Below are positions 57,865 to 64,000 of a stretch of 64,000 nucleotides of DNA, piece by piece. Numbering within the stretch: position 1 is the first letter of the stretch; the number at the start of each line of letters is the position of its first letter. Source of the DNA: Pleodorina starrii (Eukaryota; Chlorophyta; Chlorophyceae; Chlamydomonadales; Volvocaceae); the NCBI GenBank assembly GCA_030267565.1, contig BRXU01000039.1, positions 962,915-1,026,914 of the forward strand. Reading direction: 5' to 3'. The position numbers were made by a program, and so were the translations under genes. The notes under the pieces were generated by a model. The model ran no database searches. It saw only the letters and a program-made list of their open reading frames with translations, and was not told the origin of the DNA.

Positions 57865-57905
57865 TAGGGTTTTAGGGTTATTTAGGGTTTTTAGGGTTTT
57901 TAGGG
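57865..57905 (+). repeat. Interstitial telomere-like tract, unit 7
   Basis: Has the GGGTTATTTAGGG variant of units 1 and 2. Confidence 0.85.
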
Positions 57906-58243
57906 AGTACTCATTGCGGGGGGTTTCGGCCACGGTTCTGCGCCTTCCGCGCCCCACCCCGCACCGCACGCCGCCCTACCACCCTCTCCACTTGCGTAGC
58001 ACCCCGAATAACCGCGGCGCGCGGGCGCCGGCCCGCATTGACCGGTCGCCGAGCCCCCCAAACAGCCGGGGCAGTGGGGGATGTGTGTGTGTGTGTGGCA
58101 CTGCGTGCACTCATGTACAGGGGTGTCGTCGGCGGGCCCCCCCCCCCCCCCGCCTTGCCCCACCCATATTGCGTGCCCCCAACTGCACCAAACACACACG
58201 CACAAACACGCACAAACACGCACAATCACACAAACACGCACAG

Positions 58244-60165
58244 TTAATCGCCCAGCTCGACGGCGCGCGGTGGGGGCGGTGCCGCAAAGGCCACAGCAAG
58301 CGGAACGGCTTCACGCTGCGGCCGGGCCGCCAGCCCCGGCAGCCACGCCGACTCTGCGGGCCCCGGCGAGGTGACGGGTTCACGGGCAGGCACACTCGCG
58401 CACTCCAGCAGCCACTCGTGCGCCGCCGTGGAGCGGGCGGCGTTAACCGACCTAAATCCCCACCGCAGGTGCAGCGGGTTGATGCATCGTGCGTTGTCAC
58501 AAATGTGCATGGCTACGGCTTCCTTCTGCGTACCCTCGGCGGCTGCTGTCGTTGCGTGTTCGCGAGCATCCACATGCTTCCAGCCGCCGCCACCCCCCCC
58601 GCCGCCCCCCCCCCCGACGCCACCCCCGCCGCCGCCACCCCCGCCGACGCCACCACCACCCCCGCCACCCCCGCCGCCACCACCCCCGCCACCAGCACCA
58701 GCGCCCGAACCCGCCGCCGCCGCCACTGCCGCCACCGCCGCCGCCGTGGGCGCAAGCGGCACGCGCACACAGCCCCCCTCGGGTGCACCACCCACCGCCC
58801 ACAGCGAGGCCCGGTGCGCCCACACCCATGCCTCCGCCGCCCCCTCCGCATCCACCTGCACCGCCCCGCCACGCCTAACCCGCAGCGCAGTGTGGCCGCC
58901 GCGGAGGACGACGTCAGCACCGCGTTCGGCCCGGGGAACGCGGGCGGGTGTAAAGTAGCTGTGGCCGGCACGCTGCGCGGCCTTCACCGCCAACTCCATC
59001 GCCACCCGACGCTGCCGCAGCTGCACCGCGTCGTCCTGCTCTTTCTCCGTCGCCGTCGCCGTCTCCATCGCCATCGCCGTCGCCGCCGCCGCCTCCACCA
59101 CGTCGTCCGCCTTGCGCTTGAGAGGGTGGCGGTGGCAGGGGCGTCGGCCACCCGCCGTTGCATCGGCTATGACCTTCGCAGCCCGCCTCGCCGCCGCCCT
59201 GGGAGCAGTGCGCAGCCTGCCCGCCGTCGACGTCGCAGTAGTCGCCGGCGTCGCCGTCGCAGTCGCCGACATCGCCGCCGCCTCCTTCTCCACCGCCGCA
59301 GTCGCCGACGTCGCAGTCGCCACCGCCGCCGCCGCCACCGCCGCGTCCTCCTCCTCGTCCTCCTCCTCGTCCTCCTTCTCCTCCGCAGCAGGCGCCAGCG
59401 GCTCGAGGCAGGGTGACCGCAGCGGCGCGGCTTCGTCGACGGGCGGCTGCATCACGAGCAGCGCGTTTTCCGCCACGACCAGCGTGACGGTGCCGCCCGT
59501 GGCCTTGACCAGCCACAGCGCCGCGTGCAGGAAGGACGGCGCGTCGTCCAGCGAGACGCGGCGGCGCTTACTTGGCAGCGCCGCGCCCATGTCCGCCAGC
59601 AGGCGCACCGCTTGGGCGACAGCGTGGCGGGCGTGCGGCGTCGGCGGAGAAGGGCGAAGGCTACGGTGGAAGCAGCAGCAGGAGCGGCAGGAGCGGCAGC
59701 AGCGTTCGTGGCCGTAGCGGCCACCTCGGAGCTCTTGCAGCCAGTGGACAGCGGTGCACACTGCTGCGCCGGACACACCGCTTGGCGAGAGCGCCGTCAA
59801 CCCCGCCCGCCGCGGTGTCGGCTGCGACGGCGGGGACGGCCGCGGAGGCTGATGATGAGGTGGCTGCTGCTGATGAGGTGGCTGCTGCTGATGAGGTGGC
59901 TGCTGCGACGGCGACGCGAGGATGGGGATGCTGCTGCGGGGAGGGTGCTGCTGCTGGCCGCGGTGGTCACCACCATCATCACGGTGCCGCCGGCAGCGGT
60001 TGCCGGAACGCCCGCGAGCGCGCCCTTTGGGCGGCGAGGCAATCGCGTGCTTGGGCAGGAAGCGGCCGGCTGCTGCTGCTGCAGGCGAACCAAGCTGCAG
60101 CAGCGGCAGCTTTTGCGACGACGGCGTTTGCAAATTGGCGGAGGAGCGCCAGCAGCAGTCGTTTG

Positions 60166-60218
<53 letters not shown>

Positions 60219-60223
60219 GCCAT
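58244..60223 (-). CDS. His-Cys-box endonuclease-like protein, unit 7
   Basis: 659 residues. Nucleotide changes in the polyGly-coding stretch (runs of C near 58595-58615) keep the frame. The 5' spacer variants match unit 1. Confidence 0.58.
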
Positions 60224-60349
60224 GTCTGTCTCTGCGGCAAAGCTGTATGTGCGCCTGTTTTACTGTATCTGCTCTGCTGCTGCTGCCTTCCCGCCTGCCT
60301 GCCTGCCTGTCTGCGACGCACGAGACAAAAGCAAATCGTGCCCTCTCGC

Positions 60350-60414
<65 letters not shown>

Positions 60415-61451
60415 CGATGATGATGATGATGCCGCGCGCGCGATCAAAAGTAAAGCAGCCGCCCGAGTTTGATAGCAGCAGCTACCGATCGAGCTATCTA
60501 GTAGTCAAATAAGCAAGCAGCCAAGTAGCAAGCAGCAGCAATCATATATAGTATAAGATATATATATATCATGTGTTACTACTATTATTATTATGATAAG
60601 CGGTGGTGCTGTGCCGGTCGAGAGAATGTTTTGGGCAGGGGCAGGGCAGGGCGGGCGGTTGACTAAGCCGTTGGACTGGCTGGGCGCGCGAGGCCGCCGC
60701 CCAGCCAGCGGGGCGCAACGACCAAACCAAAAAAAAAAACGACACCATAGCAGAAACCCACCCGGCCATAATTTTTTTCAAGCTATTCATAATAACTCTG
60801 CCGAAGCAGATGCGCAAAAGGAATACTACGTCCAAAAGATCTGGGGTAGGACAGGCACGGAACGGCCCTGGGGCAGGGTGCCAGGCCGCCAACACCCCAT
60901 TTAAAATGTGCGCCTAGTCATGCTGAAGGTGTCCTCCAGCGGGGTCTCGGGCTGAAACGTGGCGCCTGGTGAGATCTGGCGTGGGCACGCCTGGGTGTGC
61001 AAGGCCCTTGATTGGCATCTTAACATTTTGCTGGCAGCCAGGCTTGTGCACAGCACGCGGATTAATTTTGGACATATGAATTGTGATATCCTGGATTTTA
61101 TGGTAAAATTTGCGCAAATTTTGGTCCTGTGTGGGCCTCACGGCAATAATTTGTTTGAGGGCTCGGGATGGGTCCGGGCTCGCGAGGTCGTTTTTCTGGT
61201 GGTGCGCCGTACTGCGGAGGGGTGAGCAAACTTTTGGACTGTGCAGAAACGCTTTAATACGACAATAATATTACAACTTCTGTTATTACCTTTCTTTCTT
61301 GATAGTAACAATACTTAGCGAGGTTTAGTTTGGTACCGTAAGTTTCAATGACTGACGGCAACCTCGACTCTCCGCTGCGTCCACCTCTGCTTGAGCTGGG
61401 CCTTTTCCGTAGTGATCTTCTTCTCTTGATCAGTAGGTAGGTAACGACCAG

Positions 61452-61580
61452 TTCCGGGAAGGTAACGTGGTGCACATTGCTCGGGGTGAGAGCGTGGCCT
61501 GCCCGGTGGGCCTTCTGGAGAGGTACCTGAAGCTGTCGGGCCTGCAGGCTAACCAGCCGCTTTTTCAGGGTTTTAACGGT
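61452..61580 (+). pseudogene. Tyrosine recombinase-like fragment, end of unit 7
   Basis: Same fragment as at 39010-39138. A one-base deletion follows about 15 bases later (GCCGGAAG for GCCGGGAAG). Confidence 0.45.
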
Positions 61581-61605
61581 CAAGCCGCCCGCGCCGGAAG
61601 ACCTC

Positions 61606-61645
61606 TAGGGTTTTAGGGTTTTTAGGGTTTTTTAGGGTTTTAGGG
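61606..61645 (+). repeat. Interstitial telomere-like tract, unit 8
   Basis: TTTTAGGG-type repeats, one T shorter in the last repeat than in unit 3. Confidence 0.85.
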
Positions 61646-61988
61646 AGTACTCATTGCGGGGGGTTTCGGCCACGGTTCTGCGCCTTCCGCACCCCACCCC
61701 GCACCGCACGCGCCCTACCACCCTCTCCACTTGTGTAGCACCCCGAATAACCGCGGCGCGCGGGCGCCGGCCCGCATTGACCGGTCGCCGAGCCCCCCAA
61801 ACAGCCGGGGCAGTGGGGGATGTGTGTGTGTGTGGCACTGCGTGCACTCATGTACAGGGGTGTCGTCGGCGGGCCCCCCCCCCCCCGCCTTGCCCCACCC
61901 ATATTGAGTGCCCCCAACTGCACCGTACACACACGCACAAACACGCACAAACATGCACAAACACGCACAATCACACAAACACGCACAG

Positions 61989-63973
61989 TTAATCGCCCAG
62001 CTCGACGGCGCGCGGTGGGGGCGGTGCCGCAAAGGCCACAGCAAGCGGAACGGCTTCACGCTGCGGCCGGGCCGCCAGCCCCGGCAGCCACGCCGACTCT
62101 GCGGGCCCCGGCGAGGTGACGGGTTCACGGGCAGGCACACTCGCGCACTCCAGCAGCCACTCGTGCGCCGCCGTGGAGCGGGCGGCGTTAACCGACCTAA
62201 ATCCCCACCGCAGGTGCAGCGGGTTGATGCATCGTGCGTTGTCACAAATGTGCATGGCTACGGCTTCCTTCTGCGTACCCTCGGCGGCTGCTGTCGTTGC
62301 GTGTTCGCGAGCATCCACATGCTTCCAGCCGCCGCCCCCCCCCCCCCCGCCCCCCCCCCCGCCCCCCCCCCCCCCGCCGCCACCCCCGCCGACGCCACCA
62401 CCACCCCCGCCACCCCCGCCGCCACCACCCCCGCCACCAGCACCAGCGCCCGAACCCGCCGCCGCCGCCACTGCCGCCACCGCCGCCGCCGTGGGCGCAA
62501 GCGGCACGCGCACACAGCCCCCCTCGGGTGCACCACCCACCGCCCACAGCGAGGCCCGGTGCGCCCACACCCATGCCTCCGCCGCCCCCTCCGCATCCAC
62601 CTGCACCGCCCCGCCACGCCTAACCCGCAGCGCAGTGTGGCCGCCGCGGAGGACGACGTCAGCACCGCGTTCGGCCCGGGGAACGCGGGCGGGTGTAAAG
62701 TAGCTGTGGCCGGCACGCTGCGCGGCCTTCACCGCCAACTCCATCGCCACCCGACGCTGCCGCAGCTGCACCGCGTCGTCCTGCTCTTTCTCCGTCGCCG
62801 TCGCCGTCTCCATCGCCGTCGCCGTCGCGCCGCCGCCTCCACCACGTCGTCCGCCTTGCGCTTGAGAGGGTGGCGGTGGCAGGGGCGTCGGCCACCCGCC
62901 GTTGCATCGGCTATGACCTTCGCAGCCCGCCTCGCCGCCGCCCTGGGAGCAGTGCACAGCCTGCCCGCCGTCGACGTCGCAGTAGTCGCCGGCGTCGCCG
63001 TCCGCAGTCGCCGACGTCGCCGCCGCCTCCTTCTCCCACCGCCGCAGTCGCCGACGTCGCTGTCGCCACCGCCGCCGCCGCCACCGCCGCGTCCTCCTCC
63101 TCGTCCTCCTCCTCGTCCTCCTTCTCCTCCGCAGCAGGCGCCAGCGGCTCGAGGCAGGGTGACCGCAGCGGCGCGGCTTCGTCGACGGGCGGCTGCATCA
63201 CGAGCAGCGCGTTTTCCGCCACGACCAGCGTGACGGTGGCCGCCCGTGGCCTTGACCAGCCACAGCGCCGCGTGCAGGAAGGACGGCGCGTCGTCCAGCG
63301 AGACGCGGCGGCGCTTACTTGGCAGCGCCGCGCCCATGTCCGCCAGCAGGCGCACCGCTTGGGCGACAGCGTGGCGGGCGTGCGGCGTCGGCGGAGAAGG
63401 GTGAAGGCTACGGTGGAAGCAGCAGCAGGAGCGGCAGGAGCGGCAGCAGCGTTCGTGGCCGTAGCGGCCACCTCGGAGCTCTTGCAGCCAGTGGACAGCG
63501 GTGCACACTGCTTGCGCCGGACACACCGCTGGCGAGAGCGCCGTCAACCCCGCCCGCCGCGGTGTCGGCTGCGACGGCCGGGACGGCCGCGGAGGCTGAT
63601 GATGAGGTGGCTGCTGCTGATGAGGTGGCTGCTGCTGATGAGGTGGCTGCTGCGACGGCGACGCGAGGATGGGGATGCTGCTGCGGGGAGGGTGCTGCTG
63701 CTGGCCGCGGTGGTCACCACCATTCATCACAGGTGCCAGCCGGCAGCGGTTGCCGGAACGGCCCGCGAGCGCGCCCTTTGGGCGGCGAGGCAAATCGCGT
63801 GCTTGGGCAGGAAGCGACCCGGGGGACTGCTGCTGCTGCACGGCGAACCAAGCTGCAGCAGCGGCAGCTTTTTGCGACGACGGCGTTGCAAATTGGCGGA
63901 GGAGCGCCAGCAGCAGTCGTTTGTCTGCTGCTCGCTGCTCGCTTGCTGCTGCTGCTGCTGCTGCTCGCGCCAT
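61989..63973 (-). pseudogene. His-Cys-box endonuclease-like ORF, unit 8, with many frameshifts
   Basis: Aligns with the ORF of unit 3 and shares its substitutions, but carries many one-base indels. Examples are a C lost near 62828, a C gained near 63002 and another near 63036, a G gained near 63238, and at least eight more between 63510 and 63960. The C-terminal part, with the His-Cys motif, is still open from 62957 down to 61989. Indels at homopolymers that increase towards the window edge suggest unpolished sequence rather than true decay. Coordinates of the 5' end are approximate. Confidence 0.6.
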
Positions 63974-64000
63974 GTCTGTCTCTGCGGCAAAGCTGTATGT

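Larger units (their letters stand above)
35411..64000. repeat. Subtelomere-like tandem array, seven full units plus a partial
   Basis: The landmark GGAGTACTCATTGCGGGG recurs with its AGTAC at 35451, 39206, 42945, 46633, 50388, 54139, 57906 and 61646, giving periods of 3755, 3739, 3688, 3755, 3751, 3767 and 3740 bp. Units are nearly identical. Length differences come mainly from (CTG)n, (GAT)n, poly-C and CACAAACACG microsatellites. Order in each unit: telomere-like tract, poly-C and CA-rich spacer, minus-strand endonuclease ORF, (GAT)n, an AT-rich patch, a non-coding spacer, a tyrosine recombinase-like fragment, then the next telomere tract. The array runs to the right edge of the window. Confidence 0.97.

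Overview
The window looks like nuclear DNA of a volvocine / Chlamydomonas-like green alga, close to a chromosome end. The reasons are that it is GC-rich, its genes have many short GT..AG introns, exons carry minisatellites, and it contains short tracts of the Chlamydomonas-type telomere repeat TTTTAGGG. I see no bacterial or organellar gene organisation.

Layout. (1) 1-4758: mostly non-coding, with a two-exon gene or gene end at 2421-3373. (2) 4759-15197: a Mutator-like (MULE) DNA transposon of about 10.4 kb, bounded by inverted repeats of about 290 bp. It carries two convergent genes. A multi-exon SWIM-type transposase on the minus strand has a huge repeat-rich C-terminus. A Gln-rich protein with a possible zinc site lies on the plus strand. 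Between them is a 12-copy 66-bp minisatellite. The arrangement recalls maize MuDR (two convergent genes started from the terminal repeats). (3) 15681-18195: a five-exon phospholipid scramblase family gene, probably a host gene. (4) 20118-35230: a host-like gene of unknown function whose exon phases all agree. Its fifth coding exon is split by a 10.7-kb Ty3/gypsy LTR retrotransposon (23582-34293, minus strand). The two LTRs look identical, and the polyprotein is open for 2889 codons with Gag, protease, RT, RNase H, integrase and a PHD finger. It also carries an unusual methyltransferase-like segment and a membrane-helix-like segment.

(5) 35411-64000: unique DNA switches abruptly to telomere-like repeats. 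A head-to-tail array follows, of seven full units and one partial unit of about 3.69-3.77 kb. Each unit begins with a short interstitial telomere tract in the orientation expected for a right-hand chromosome end. Each carries a minus-strand ORF of about 657 codons: a polyGln start, nuclear-localisation-like basic patches, a long polyGly linker, and a C-terminal His-Cys-box (His-Me finger) endonuclease motif with the same residue spacing as I-PpoI. Each unit ends with a fragment that looks like a tyrosine recombinase. This subtelomeric, endonuclease-encoding repeat resembles yeast Y' elements in layout and is the best candidate here for an undescribed system. The last unit, from about 61.6 kb on, accumulates single-base indels, which suggests poor consensus near a contig end.

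Taken together this is a subtelomere shaped by mobile DNA: a MULE beside a scramblase gene, a recent LTR insertion that breaks a gene, and an amplified terminal array. Exon boundaries were read by eye from splice consensus and phase, and names rest on motif recognition, not on database searches.
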